A stretch of DNA of 64,000 nucleotides from Octadecabacter algicola (GTDB lineage Bacteria > Pseudomonadota > Alphaproteobacteria > Rhodobacterales > Rhodobacteraceae). The notes under the pieces were generated by a model, which worked only from the letters and a program-made list of their open reading frames with translations, did no database searches and was not told where the DNA came from. This document shows positions 1 to 8,624 of the stretch, one piece after another. The stretch lies in contig NZ_JAKGAR010000003.1 in the NCBI RefSeq assembly GCF_021532625.1, positions 372,001-436,000 on the forward strand, given 5' to 3'. The translations under genes were made by a program, and so were the position numbers. Every line of letters begins with the position of its first letter. The stretch's first letter is position 1.

Positions 1-179
1 GCCGTTAAATACCACCATTCGATGCGGAAGTCGGTGTGTGGACCATGGTCCTTCGGGAAATTGAAAATCGCCGGTCGTTCAGGGGTCGCGAATGCGTCGC
101 TCCCTGTTCCCAAACCTGCAAAGCCTTGGGCTGATGCCGTTAAAGGAAGCAGGAGCAAGGCGATGATTTTAGCGTTCAT
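1..179 (-). CDS. AttH/lipocalin-like secreted protein (N-terminal part, cut by window edge)
   Basis: Only the first 59 codons are present; the gene runs off the left edge. It opens with a typical signal peptide (MNAKIIALLLLPLTASA, cleavage expected near residue 17-18). The mature start has FPKDHGPHTDFRIEWWYLT, the hallmark opening of the AttH / carotenoid 1,2-hydratase-like lipocalin family. The ATG at 179 overlaps the end of the upstream permease gene by 11 nt, so the two are translationally coupled. In this family such proteins often sit beside a LolCDE-like ABC exporter, as here, suggesting a secreted or envelope hydrolase or carrier working with that transporter. The substrate is unknown. 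Length cannot be judged from the fragment. Confidence 0.8.
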   Translation of the reverse strand, partial: MNAKIIALLLLPLTASAQGFAGLGTGSDAFATPERPAIFNFPKDHGPHTDFRIEWWYLT

Positions 180-2553
180 TGGAAAACACCTTGAGCAGTT
201 CGGCGGGCTTCGTGCGGCCGAGTTTTCGTGCAGGCCAGAGTGCCGCCAGAACCGCCGCTGCGACAGCAAAGGCCGCCAAACGAATGTAGTCCAAGGGGAA
301 CAGGAACATCGGCAATCGCCAACCGAAGGCTTCGACGTTTACGACCGCCAGCAGCGTCCATGCCAAAGCGAGGCCAAGTGGCAGTGCCAGAGCAGCCGTC
401 AGCAATGCCAATAGAACCGCCCGGATCACTTCGAGGTGCCCCAACCGCGCCCGCGTGACGCCTTGCGCCCAAACCGGTGCAAGCTGCGGTAGACGCATGG
501 TCGCGAGGGTAAGCAAACTCATCAAAATTGCAAAACCTGCAACCGCCAGCGTCAACACATTTAATGCGCCCGTAACTGTAAATGTGCGGTCGAATACGGC
601 AAGCGAAAATGCCTTGATGCCCGCCTGATCGACCATGTTGTCTTCGGCCAATCCAAAAGCATCGCGCAGGTTCTGTGCCAGTGCAGGGACGTCAGCGGGA
701 TCCATTCTCAGTCCAAACCTTTCGGGGCGAACATCTGGAAACAACGTCGCGAACGCAGTTTCAGTTACGATCACTTGGCCGATCGGATTGCCATAGTCCC
801 CGTAGATGCCAAGCACTGGGAAAGCTTTGCCCGCCAAGGTAATCTCGTCTCCGATTTCGATCTCCATGCGTCGGGCCAATTGCTCGTTTATGGCGGCGCC
901 TTGGGCGGTTTCGATTTGCGCCCAAGCATCCGGCGTCGACTGCAAGAACACCCAATTGTCCCGATAGGTCGAATGCGGTGCTGGGCCGTAAATGTCGGAC
1001 GGCATCCCTTTTACATCCTGCGTTGTGAATTGAATTGGCAGAACCTGATCGACGCGTGGCTCTAAATACGCTGCAAGGCGTTCCGCTTGATCGGCGTCAT
1101 TCGCATAGACGTAAAATTCAGAAGCCAACCGTTGATCGAGAAACCCAGTGAACGTCATTCGAAAGCTGCTGACCATTGTCGACACACCGACGTTGGCCGC
1201 CATTGCCAGCAGCAACGCCATGAGCGCCAAAGACAGGCCCGGCAACTGTTGGCGCGTGTCGGCCCAAAACCATTGGGCCATCACAGACTTTGCCCGTTTC
1301 GCACCTACCGCCAACACGCGGTCAAGGATCACGGGCAACGCGAGGGCCGCCCCAACCAATAGTGTAGCCAGCATTGCAAACCCCGCAATGAGGCCGCCCC
1401 CGACCACCCCCAAAACCAGCGCGACCAACAGTAACCCCGCAGCCAGACCAGCCTGCCAATAACGCGCCGCGACAGCTTGCATGCCCCATGCGCGTGGCTG
1501 CGCTGAGGTCAACAGCGGCATGCGGGACAGTTTCCATAAAGATGCAGCCGATGCCAAACCTGTCCCCCCAACCGCAATCGCGAGACCTGAAAGCCACCAT
1601 TCTGGTCGAAGTTGCAAAGTCCCGGAAACAGACGCGCCATAAAGGCCGGTCAAAGTTGCTGCGACGTCAGGCAAAAGCGCGGCAGCAACAACATACCCAA
1701 GACCAACACCAATGGCCCCGGAAATCAGCGAGATCATCAAGAGCTCTGCCGCAATCAAAATCATCAAGCGGCGCAAGGGAAAGCCCAGCGCGCGAAGGGT
1801 TCGTATCATCGGGCGGCGTTGTTCAAACGCGAGGCCAATTGCGCCATGAACAATGAAAATGCCGACCGCAAATGACAACAATCCGAACGCCGTAAGGTTG
1901 AGGTGGAAGCTATCGGTTAAGCGGGCGACATCTGAACCCGATTGCGGTTCGCGCAACGCCAAGTTGGGCGCGACGTCCTGCAACGGCTGCTGTGTGATCG
2001 GTTGATCGGGCGCGACGATCAACCGATCTATAATGTCCTCTCGACCAAGCAGACGTTGCGCGGTGCCGATGTCTGTCAGAAGCAGACCCGTCGCAACGTT
2101 TGGGAATACGATTTCAGTAACATTTTCAGCGGTGAAGCGATCGAGAGTCGCTTGCTGGCCAAATACGGCCCCGTCCATAAAAGTTTCAATGGCGAAACCA
2201 TCCTCACCCAAATCAGGGCCGCCCATACCATTCGGAGACGTGAGAGGGTCCAGCCCGATAACTAGCACTCCATCTAGGCGGCCCTGCACGAGCGGGCTCA
2301 CGAGCCAACCCGCACGACGAAGGCGGACATAATCGTTCTGCGCGATTTCCCCAGTTGGCGATGTTATCTGAGCGAATTGCCCTTCGCCCAAGGTTTCGGC
2401 GGCGGCATCATAGCTTGCGCGAGCTTCTGCGTTGACGGCCTGTACGCCAGACCACAAGGCCGTCGCCAACGACAATCCGACGACCAGCGTAAACAGCTGC
2501 ATCGGATTGCGCCTCCAATGAGACAGCAGCGCCTGAAGTCCCGCCTTCGTCAT
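169..2553 (-). CDS. FtsX-family ABC transporter permease
   Basis: Large inner-membrane permease of 794 residues. One membrane helix lies at about residues 18-40, followed by a long periplasmic domain. A cluster of helices follows in the middle (the segment around FGLLSFAVGIFIVHGAIG onward), then a second periplasmic domain and three C-terminal helices. This is the duplicated FtsX arrangement of LolC/E- and MacB-type exporters that move lipids, lipoproteins or peptides out of the inner membrane without a pore of their own. It starts with ATG at 2553 inside the stop of the ATPase gene (4-nt overlap), so ATPase, permease and secreted lipocalin-like protein form one operon. The substrate cannot be read from the sequence. 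Confidence 0.88.
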   Translation of the reverse strand: MTKAGLQALLSHWRRNPMQLFTLVVGLSLATALWSGVQAVNAEARASYDAAAETLGEGQFAQITSPTGEIAQNDYVRLRRAGWLVSPLVQGRLDGVLVIGLDPLTSPNGMGGPDLGEDGFAIETFMDGAVFGQQATLDRFTAENVTEIVFPNVATGLLLTDIGTAQRLLGREDIIDRLIVAPDQPITQQPLQDVAPNLALREPQSGSDVARLTDSFHLNLTAFGLLSFAVGIFIVHGAIGLAFEQRRPMIRTLRALGFPLRRLMILIAAELLMISLISGAIGVGLGYVVAAALLPDVAATLTGLYGASVSGTLQLRPEWWLSGLAIAVGGTGLASAASLWKLSRMPLLTSAQPRAWGMQAVAARYWQAGLAAGLLLVALVLGVVGGGLIAGFAMLATLLVGAALALPVILDRVLAVGAKRAKSVMAQWFWADTRQQLPGLSLALMALLLAMAANVGVSTMVSSFRMTFTGFLDQRLASEFYVYANDADQAERLAAYLEPRVDQVLPIQFTTQDVKGMPSDIYGPAPHSTYRDNWVFLQSTPDAWAQIETAQGAAINEQLARRMEIEIGDEITLAGKAFPVLGIYGDYGNPIGQVIVTETAFATLFPDVRPERFGLRMDPADVPALAQNLRDAFGLAEDNMVDQAGIKAFSLAVFDRTFTVTGALNVLTLAVAGFAILMSLLTLATMRLPQLAPVWAQGVTRARLGHLEVIRAVLLALLTAALALPLGLALAWTLLAVVNVEAFGWRLPMFLFPLDYIRLAAFAVAAAVLAALWPARKLGRTKPAELLKVFSNER

Positions 2554-3215
2554 GCGATGCGTCCGCTACGGAGATGCATGCGACGGCTCATTCTTGCGGC
2601 CAAACGTTCGGAATGTGTGACCATCAGCATAGCGGCTTCAGTTTCGGCCGCGAGGGACAACATCAATTCGAGGACAGTGTCGGCTGTGGCCTCGTCCAGA
2701 TTTCCGGTAGGTTCATCCGCAAGGATCAGCGTGGGACGAGCCGCCAATGTACGGGCAATCGCAACGCGTTGTTGTTGACCCCCCGACAGTTGTTCCGGGT
2801 ATTTCGACAGCTGATCCGAAAGGCCCATGCGTGCGGCCAAGTCTTGGGTCCATTCGGCGTTTTCGCGCCCGCTTAATCGCGCTTGGAATTCAATGTTCGC
2901 CGCGACGCTCAGAGACGGAATCAAATTGAACTGCTGAAACACCACGCCAACTTTGTCGCGTCTAACCGCTGCACGGCCAGCGTCATCCAAGCCACCGATG
3001 TCTTGGCCTTCCAGTTCCACGCTACCACTGTCCGGTTGATCCAGCCCGCCGACCAGATGCAAAAGCGTGCTTTTTCCGCTGCCGGATTCCCCAGTCAACG
3101 CAAGAGTTTCCCCCTTTTCCAAAGTCATGTTGATACCCTGCAGTATTGGCAAGATACCATCTGGCGCAGGATAAGTTTTGACGAGGTCAGTAACGCGCAA
3201 CAACATAGGGCTCAA
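2550..3215 (-). CDS. ABC transporter ATP-binding protein (LolD/MacB type)
   Basis: ATPase subunit of 221 residues, the usual size of LolD-like proteins. Walker A is GESGSGKST (42-50), the Q-loop FQQFN is near 93-97, the signature LSGGQQQR is at 143-150, Walker B LILADEPT at 163-170, and the switch histidine (VTHS) is near 201. All catalytic motifs are intact. It is the first gene of the minus-strand operon and overlaps the FtsX permease by 4 nt. It energises the exporter formed with that permease. Its promoter must lie in the roughly 300-bp gap shared with the divergent thiolase gene. Confidence 0.92.
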   Translation of the reverse strand: MSPMLLRVTDLVKTYPAPDGILPILQGINMTLEKGETLALTGESGSGKSTLLHLVGGLDQPDSGSVELEGQDIGGLDDAGRAAVRRDKVGVVFQQFNLIPSLSVAANIEFQARLSGRENAEWTQDLAARMGLSDQLSKYPEQLSGGQQQRVAIARTLAARPTLILADEPTGNLDEATADTVLELMLSLAAETEAAMLMVTHSERLAARMSRRMHLRSGRIA

Positions 3216-3514
3216 TCCAACTATAGGCCATTTGGAAACTCGATTAGGTTAAACCATCTCTTAGCCGTCAACGCGAGGTAAGGAATTGGTTATGGGCTGC
3301 GGCACATTCTCTTTTTGTTGGGGCAATGAAATTAGCTAGCCAAAGGGGTAGAATGACAATGACCAAACCGTTCGTGTACTCAAACTACAGTAAACTCATG
3401 ATTTGACCGTTGCTAATCGTCAGGTTCTTTGAATTTGGGACGGCGGTCGTAACGTAAGTCTTGGCAGACAGGCGTCGCTAGATAGGTTGCCTCTAAATCA
3501 CGGGGGAACAAACC
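3216..3514. promoter_or_regulatory. Divergent intergenic region between ABC operon and thiolase
   Basis: This 299-bp gap separates two divergent genes and must hold both promoters. I find no convincing open reading frame, tRNA or strong hairpin. A purine-rich Shine-Dalgarno sequence (GGGGGAAC) lies just before the thiolase ATG at 3515. The region is visibly more AT-rich than its flanks. Confidence 0.45.
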
Positions 3515-4690
3515 ATGTCAGAGATCGTAATTTTGTCCGGAGCACGGACTGCCATTGGCGCCTTTGGTGGAAGCCTTGCCGGTGTTGCACCAATTGAACT
3601 TGGCGCGACGGTAGCCAAAGCGGCGTTAGAACGCAGCGGAGTTGATGTAGGGCTGATCGGGACTGTGACCTTCGGCCACGTCATCAACACCGAACCGCGC
3701 GACATGTATCTAAGCCGTGTGGCTGCAATGCAGGCCGGCATCCCCAATACAGTACCTGCGATGAACGTGAACCGTTTGTGCGGCTCTGGTTTGCAGGCGA
3801 TTGTATCTGTTGTTCAGTCGCTATCCCTTGGCGATGCGGAGTTCGGCTTGGCGGGTGGGGCGGAAAACATGAGCCGCTCTCCCTACATCTTGCCCGATGC
3901 CCGTTGGGGCGCGAAAATGGGCGATTTGGGTGGTCAGGATCTGATGCTCGGCGCACTAAACTGTCCGTTTGGAACAGGGCATATGGGTGTCACCGCTGAG
4001 AACGTAGCAAACGAACATGCAATCACGCGGCAAGACCAAGATGCCTTTGCTCTCGAATCACAGAACCGTGCAGCCGCTGCGATCGAAGCTGGATATTTCG
4101 ACGAGCAGATCGTGCCCGTTGACGTAAAAAAACGCCGTGAAGTCGTTCAGTTTCAGCGCGACGAACACCCCAAGGCGACGACACTTGATGCCCTGTCCGG
4201 TCTCCGTACTGTTTTCCAGAAAGACGGCACTGTGACCGCGGGCAATGCGTCCGGTATCAATGACGGCGCTGCTGCCTTGGTCTTGGCCACTGCAGACGCT
4301 GCCGAAAAGGCGGGGCTGACACCTAAATACCGCATTCTAGGCTATGGCCACGCTGGCGTGCGGCCCGAAGTCATGGGAATTGGGCCTGTGCCCGCAATTG
4401 AAAACCTGCTGGCCAAGACAGGGTTGTCGGTCGGCGATTTCGACATCATCGAAAGCAATGAAGCTTTTGCATCTCAGGCGCTTGCGGTGAACAAAGAGCT
4501 CGGGCTTGACCCGGCGAAGGTGAACCCGAATGGTGGCGCAATTGCGCTTGGACATCCCGTGGGTGCGACCGGCGCAATCATTACAGTAAAGGCGATGTAC
4601 GAGTTGGAACGGACGGGCGGCAAACGCGCGTTGATCACCATGTGTATTGGTGGTGGTCAGGGCATCGCGCTGGCGATCGAACGCATCTAG
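3515..4690 (+). CDS. Acetyl-CoA C-acetyltransferase (thiolase)
   Basis: Thiolase of 391 residues, the normal length for biosynthetic or degradative acetyl-CoA acetyltransferases. The nucleophilic Cys89 sits in NVNRLCGSGLQ; NEAF is at 315-318, the base His347 in GHPVGATGA, and Cys377 in CIGGGQG. All catalytic residues are present. It condenses two acetyl-CoA to acetoacetyl-CoA, or cleaves longer 3-ketoacyl-CoA, in the cytoplasm. It stands alone rather than next to phaB or fatty-acid genes, so its exact pathway (polyhydroxybutyrate, ketone-body or beta-oxidation) is open. Its stop codon overlaps the stop of the convergent yaaA gene by 4 nt, so no terminator separates them. Confidence 0.93.
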   Translation: MSEIVILSGARTAIGAFGGSLAGVAPIELGATVAKAALERSGVDVGLIGTVTFGHVINTEPRDMYLSRVAAMQAGIPNTVPAMNVNRLCGSGLQAIVSVVQSLSLGDAEFGLAGGAENMSRSPYILPDARWGAKMGDLGGQDLMLGALNCPFGTGHMGVTAENVANEHAITRQDQDAFALESQNRAAAAIEAGYFDEQIVPVDVKKRREVVQFQRDEHPKATTLDALSGLRTVFQKDGTVTAGNASGINDGAAALVLATADAAEKAGLTPKYRILGYGHAGVRPEVMGIGPVPAIENLLAKTGLSVGDFDIIESNEAFASQALAVNKELGLDPAKVNPNGGAIALGHPVGATGAIITVKAMYELERTGGKRALITMCIGGGQGIALAIERI

Positions 4691-5460
4691 GCTTTAGGAT
4701 AATCGCGCAGGAACACCGGCTTATTGTCTTCGCTGAGATCGGCGTCGTAGGCATAGCCTCCTGCCCTAAAGTCGCGCAGACCGTCCATCGTCGTTACGCG
4801 GTTTTCGACGACATGGCGCGCCATGGCACCGCGTGCGCGCTTGGCAAAAAAGCTGACGATACGTGGACGGTCATCTTTGACCTCCATGAAAACGGGCGTA
4901 ACGACATTTAGCTTGAGTGCTTTGGTGTCTGCTGCGCCAAAGTATTCTTGGGACGCACAGTTGACGAGGGTATCCGTGTTTTGCGCTTCGCCAAGCGCAT
5001 TCAACGCCTTGGAAATCGTCGTGCCCCAGTAGTCATAAAGGTTCTTCCCGCGACGGGTTTTCAGTCGGCTGCCCATTTCCAGACGGTAGGGCTGGATCGC
5101 GTCGAGGGGCCGCAAGAGGCCGTAAAGGCCAGACAGAATACGTAAGTGATCTTGTGCATAGGATAAGTCGTCCTCGCCAAGTGTCTTGGCCTCCAGCCCT
5201 TGGTACGTGTCACCATCAAACATGAACGCCGCGGCCTTGGTTTGGTCGGCCGTTGGTACATCTGCAAAGGCTTTGAAACGGTCCCTGTTGAGTTTGGCCA
5301 GATCATCTGAGATCGACATCAGGTCTTTCAACCCACCAAGCGTAAGGTTGCGGGATGTCTTAGCGAGACTGATTGCTTCTTTCTGAAAATCGGGCGCGGT
5401 CGCCTCAACGGACACGGGTTCCATATTGAGGGATTTGGCGGGCGAAATGACAGTGAGCAT
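4687..5460 (-). CDS. yaaA: Peroxide stress protein YaaA
   Basis: Protein of 257 residues, full length for the YaaA/DUF328 family. It begins MLTVISPAKSLNME, the family signature. In Escherichia coli YaaA lowers intracellular free iron and DNA damage under hydrogen peroxide stress. An AAAGGTC ribosome site precedes the ATG at 5460. The gene faces the thiolase gene tail to tail with overlapping stop codons, and its own upstream neighbour recQ runs in the same direction about 50 bp away. Co-transcription with recQ is possible; the shared theme would be protection from oxidative DNA damage, which is inference. Confidence 0.93.
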   Translation of the reverse strand: MLTVISPAKSLNMEPVSVEATAPDFQKEAISLAKTSRNLTLGGLKDLMSISDDLAKLNRDRFKAFADVPTADQTKAAAFMFDGDTYQGLEAKTLGEDDLSYAQDHLRILSGLYGLLRPLDAIQPYRLEMGSRLKTRRGKNLYDYWGTTISKALNALGEAQNTDTLVNCASQEYFGAADTKALKLNVVTPVFMEVKDDRPRIVSFFAKRARGAMARHVVENRVTTMDGLRDFRAGGYAYDADLSEDNKPVFLRDYPKA

Positions 5461-5511
5461 GGTCTGACCTTTGGTTTGATAAGAACTAGATAGTGCGTTT
5501 ACGGTGAAGGT

Positions 5512-7545
5512 CTAGACATCGCGTAAGATTTCAAGGAACGCAGTGCCAAACCGATCAGCATGACGATCGCCAAGAACACGGGCAATTCCTGCTTCGTCAG
5601 AGGGTTTCTGACTAGCAACCTTGGCAAGTTGTGACGCGGTGCACGACATTGGCTTATCAGTTCCTTCGGGTCCGCGAGATAGGTCGGCTTGCACTTCGAG
5701 TAAACGGTCATAAATCGAACCTTCGGTTCGGCCTGCGAGTTTTTGGCGCTGCGGATGGAGCGCCTCGGCCTCGCCATTGATGACCTCAAGAAAAGCCGCG
5801 CCATAGCTGTCGAGCTTTTTAGTACCAACGCCACCAATGCGTGCCATTTCATCAAGGTTACTTGGCCGCTTTTCGGCCATCTCGATCAGGGTGCGGTCAT
5901 TGAAAACGATGTAAGCGGGACCACCGAGCTGTTCTGCAAACGCACGACGTTTGGCCTTTAGCGCGGACAGTAAGGGGGCGTCTTCTTCGGACACCATTTG
6001 TTTGACCTTTGGTCCGGATTTCGCAGCTTTGATCGTGTCACGGCGAAGGTCGATCTTGGCCTCATCCCGCAATATTGGGCGGGCTTTTTGCGTCATCCGC
6101 AATGCCCCGTGGCGTTCTGCATCAGGGCGCATCAGGTCATGCCCCATAATCTGGCGAAAAATGGCCTGCCACTGAACACGGGAATAGTCTTTGCCGACAG
6201 CGAAGGTTGGCAGTTGATCGTGATTCCACTGTCGCACTTTGTCAGTCATATTCCCGAGAAGAATATCGATCAGGTGCCCTGCACCGAACCGTTCATCCGT
6301 GCGCAGCGCGGCGGACAGGGCCATGCGCACGGGCGTCGTGCCATCGAAGACATCGGCAGGTTTATCACAGAGATCGCAGTTTCCACAGGGCGCGGGATCT
6401 TCGCCGAAATAAGATAGGAGATTCACGCGGCGGCATTTCAGCGCCTCGGCAAGACCGAGAAGAGCGTTCAGGCGACCATGATCTGCTTCGCGTCGTTCGG
6501 GCGGTGCAAGGCCTTCGTCGATCTGTTGGCGGCGGTAGCGGATGTCATCAGGACCAAACAACGTGAACGTTTCAGCGGGATCGCCATCACGGCCAGAACG
6601 CCCGATTTCTTGATAATAGGACTCAATCGATTTCGGCAGGTCTGCATGTGCAACCCAACGGATATCGGGTTTGTCGATCCCCATTCCAAATGCCACAGTA
6701 GCACAAACGATCAACCCGTCTTCTTGTTGGAAACGACGCTCGACAATGCGTCGATCATCAGCCTCCATCCCGCCATGATAGTAGCAGGCAGTGTGGCCTT
6801 GGTCGGTCAAGGCCTTGGCAAGGGTTTCGGTCTTGGCGCGGGTGCCGCAATAGACAATCCCGGCTTGATCTTTGCGCGCAGCAGCAAAGCGCAGGATTTG
6901 CGCGCGCGGGCCGTCCTTGGCCGCAAACGCGAGATGGATATTGGGGCGATCAAAACCGTGCAGGAAGATTTCAGGCGGTTGGTCTCCAAACAGCTTCGCT
7001 ACGATTTCGTCACGCGTTTCGGCATCCGCAGTTGCCGTAAAGGCGGCCAGCGGCACACCAAGGTCACGGCGTAGTTCCCCGATCCGCAGGTAGTCCGGTC
7101 GAAAATCATGACCCCATTGTGAAACACAATGGGCTTCGTCCACTGCGATCATCGAAACGCCTGCATTACGAAGCATCCGTTGTGCACCGTTGGAGGCCAA
7201 ACGTTCGGGCGCGATGTACAGAAGTTTCAACGTGCCGTTTTCAAGGTTGCGCCAAACCTCATCGGTTTCTTCTTCTGTATTGCCAGAGGTCAGAGCCCCC
7301 GCGACGACGCCTGCCTCCCGTAGCCCGCGCACTTGATCGCGCATCAAAGCAATGAGAGGGGAAATCACGACGGTCACACCGTCGCGCACCAACGCAGGCA
7401 ACTGAAAACAGAGCGATTTGCCGCCACCCGTTGGCATGATGGCAAGCGTGTTCTTCCCATCGGTCACGGCTTCAACGATCTCTTGTTGGCCCGGACGGAA
7501 ACCGTCAAAGCCAAAGACATCACGTAAAAGCGTGGCAGCGCTCAT
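5512..7545 (-). CDS. recQ: ATP-dependent DNA helicase RecQ
   Basis: Superfamily 2 helicase of 677 residues. Walker A MPTGGGKS lies at about 37-44, and the DEAH box plus aromatic-rich loop (VDEAHCVSQWGHDFRPDY) near 135-152. Helicase motif VI follows (QEIGRSGRDG). The RecQ zinc site CGNCDLC with its upstream cysteine is near 365-391, then the winged helix. A first HRDC domain is at roughly 530-595 (ending GTKKLDSYG) and a second, HRDC-like segment fills the last 60 residues. It unwinds forked and recombination DNA. It is longer than the roughly 610-residue E. coli protein because of the extra C-terminal segment. Confidence 0.95.
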   Translation of the reverse strand: MSAATLLRDVFGFDGFRPGQQEIVEAVTDGKNTLAIMPTGGGKSLCFQLPALVRDGVTVVISPLIALMRDQVRGLREAGVVAGALTSGNTEEETDEVWRNLENGTLKLLYIAPERLASNGAQRMLRNAGVSMIAVDEAHCVSQWGHDFRPDYLRIGELRRDLGVPLAAFTATADAETRDEIVAKLFGDQPPEIFLHGFDRPNIHLAFAAKDGPRAQILRFAAARKDQAGIVYCGTRAKTETLAKALTDQGHTACYYHGGMEADDRRIVERRFQQEDGLIVCATVAFGMGIDKPDIRWVAHADLPKSIESYYQEIGRSGRDGDPAETFTLFGPDDIRYRRQQIDEGLAPPERREADHGRLNALLGLAEALKCRRVNLLSYFGEDPAPCGNCDLCDKPADVFDGTTPVRMALSAALRTDERFGAGHLIDILLGNMTDKVRQWNHDQLPTFAVGKDYSRVQWQAIFRQIMGHDLMRPDAERHGALRMTQKARPILRDEAKIDLRRDTIKAAKSGPKVKQMVSEEDAPLLSALKAKRRAFAEQLGGPAYIVFNDRTLIEMAEKRPSNLDEMARIGGVGTKKLDSYGAAFLEVINGEAEALHPQRQKLAGRTEGSIYDRLLEVQADLSRGPEGTDKPMSCTASQLAKVASQKPSDEAGIARVLGDRHADRFGTAFLEILRDV

Positions 7546-7619
7546 CCCAAGAAACCTGTGTGTTTGTTTTATTGCTCGTTAGAGCGCAAAGAATCACAGC
7601 ACAGGGTTGGGGGCAAGCC

Positions 7620-7907
7620 TTAGGAGATTGCGTACAGTTGATTGGTTAAGACAATGCGGACCGCTTCGAGACCCAGCAACGCAACCAATGGCGACAAATC
7701 GATCCCACCCATTTGCGGTAGGATACGGCGGATCGGACCGTAGATAGGCTCAAGCAGGCGGCTCAAACCGTACCAGATTTGCGCGACAAATTGCTGACGA
7801 ATGTTGAGGACTTGGAACTGAATGAGCCATGACATGATGAAATGCGCAATGATGAACATGCGCAGGACGCCGATGACCATAAGCAGGATTTGAAGAATAG
7901 ATACCAT
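7620..7907 (-). CDS. YggT-family membrane protein
   Basis: Small integral membrane protein of 95 residues with two hydrophobic segments separated by the family motif around LEPIYGPIRRILPQMGGIDLSP. I chose the ATG at 7907 (MVSILQILLMVIG): it is preceded by a Shine-Dalgarno-like AAGGAC and gives the family's usual length. A longer reading frame begins at 8000 but its extra residues are not membrane-like. YggT proteins are linked to envelope or osmotic homeostasis and often sit near cell-division genes, but no biochemical role is established. It is divergent from the thioesterase gene; the palindromes at 7986-8010 lie between them. Confidence 0.88.
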   Translation of the reverse strand: MVSILQILLMVIGVLRMFIIAHFIMSWLIQFQVLNIRQQFVAQIWYGLSRLLEPIYGPIRRILPQMGGIDLSPLVALLGLEAVRIVLTNQLYAIS

Positions 7908-7985
7908 GATGAGTCCTTGAATTGGTTTGGGATGAGGTAAGCATGCAAACCCAAAAGGGCAATAACCTTCCGTAGCGTCAACACT

Positions 7986-8010
7986 TGACGTGCACGTCAC
8001 TTAGACGTCT
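7986..8010. promoter_or_regulatory. Tandem palindromes in divergent promoter
   Basis: A perfect 14-bp palindrome TGACGTGCACGTCA (7986-7999) is followed by a perfect 8-bp palindrome AGACGTCT (8003-8010). Both are built from GACGT half-sites. They lie between the divergent yggT-family and thioesterase genes, ending 10 bp before the thioesterase ATG at 8020. The layout suggests a dimeric regulator site that would block the thioesterase start region. No regulator can be named. Confidence 0.4.
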
Positions 8011-8019
8011 TTAGGTTGC

Positions 8020-8562
8020 ATGTATCCATTTATTCGCCTTGGCTGGACTTTGATTGCAGCCCGCAAAATGCCCCCAATGAACCCGCTGGACATGCACGTG
8101 TCACAGCACCGCTGTCGTTTGGTCGACTGCGATATCTTCGCCGAAATGAACAACGGCCGTATTCTGACGCTTTATGAGATGGGGCGGTTTCAGGCTGCCG
8201 TGCGCATGGGGCTTTGGGCGTTGCTGAAGAAAAAGCGCTGGGGGCTGACCGTTGCGGGCACATCAATCCGTTACCGCAAACGAATTACCCCGTTCGAAAA
8301 GTACGAAACGCGCACGAAAATCGCCACGTGGGATGACCGGTTTGTCTACATTGAACAGGGCATGTTCAAAAAAGACGGCACCTGTGCCAGTCACGTGTTG
8401 TTCCGCACAGCTGTGGTGGAGAAAGGTCGCGCAGTTCCGACAGAGGTTTTGCTAAATGCGATGGGTATCAATGAACCACGCCCCGAACCCGCAGGCTGGG
8501 TACAGAACTGGATTGACGCCGAAGCAACCAGAACTTGGCCCCCAGAATTGAACCCCACGTAA
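8020..8562 (+). CDS. Acyl-CoA thioesterase (hotdog fold, THEM6-like)
   Basis: Protein of 180 residues resembling the 4-hydroxybenzoyl-CoA thioesterase / THEM6 hotdog group. The central stretch LVDCDIFAEMNNGRILTLYE gives the helix and the Asn/Glu-type active site region, followed by the strands GLTVAGTSIRYRKRITPF. It would hydrolyse an acyl-CoA in the cytoplasm; the chain specificity is unknown. The ATG at 8020 is preceded by TTTAGG. A later in-frame ATG (MPPMNPLDMHVSQ) is a possible alternative start. The MFS transporter gene follows 62 bp downstream in the same direction. Confidence 0.8.
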   Translation: MYPFIRLGWTLIAARKMPPMNPLDMHVSQHRCRLVDCDIFAEMNNGRILTLYEMGRFQAAVRMGLWALLKKKRWGLTVAGTSIRYRKRITPFEKYETRTKIATWDDRFVYIEQGMFKKDGTCASHVLFRTAVVEKGRAVPTEVLLNAMGINEPRPEPAGWVQNWIDAEATRTWPPELNPT

Positions 8563-8624
8563 AGCGGCATTGCCAGTTCATCGCTTTCCCTGTCTTATCA
8601 CGCTTAGGGAAAAGGGAATTATCA

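Noticed and set aside
22-414. Plus-strand open frame over the permease end
   Set aside because: It is antisense to the lipocalin-like and permease genes, both with clear family motifs.
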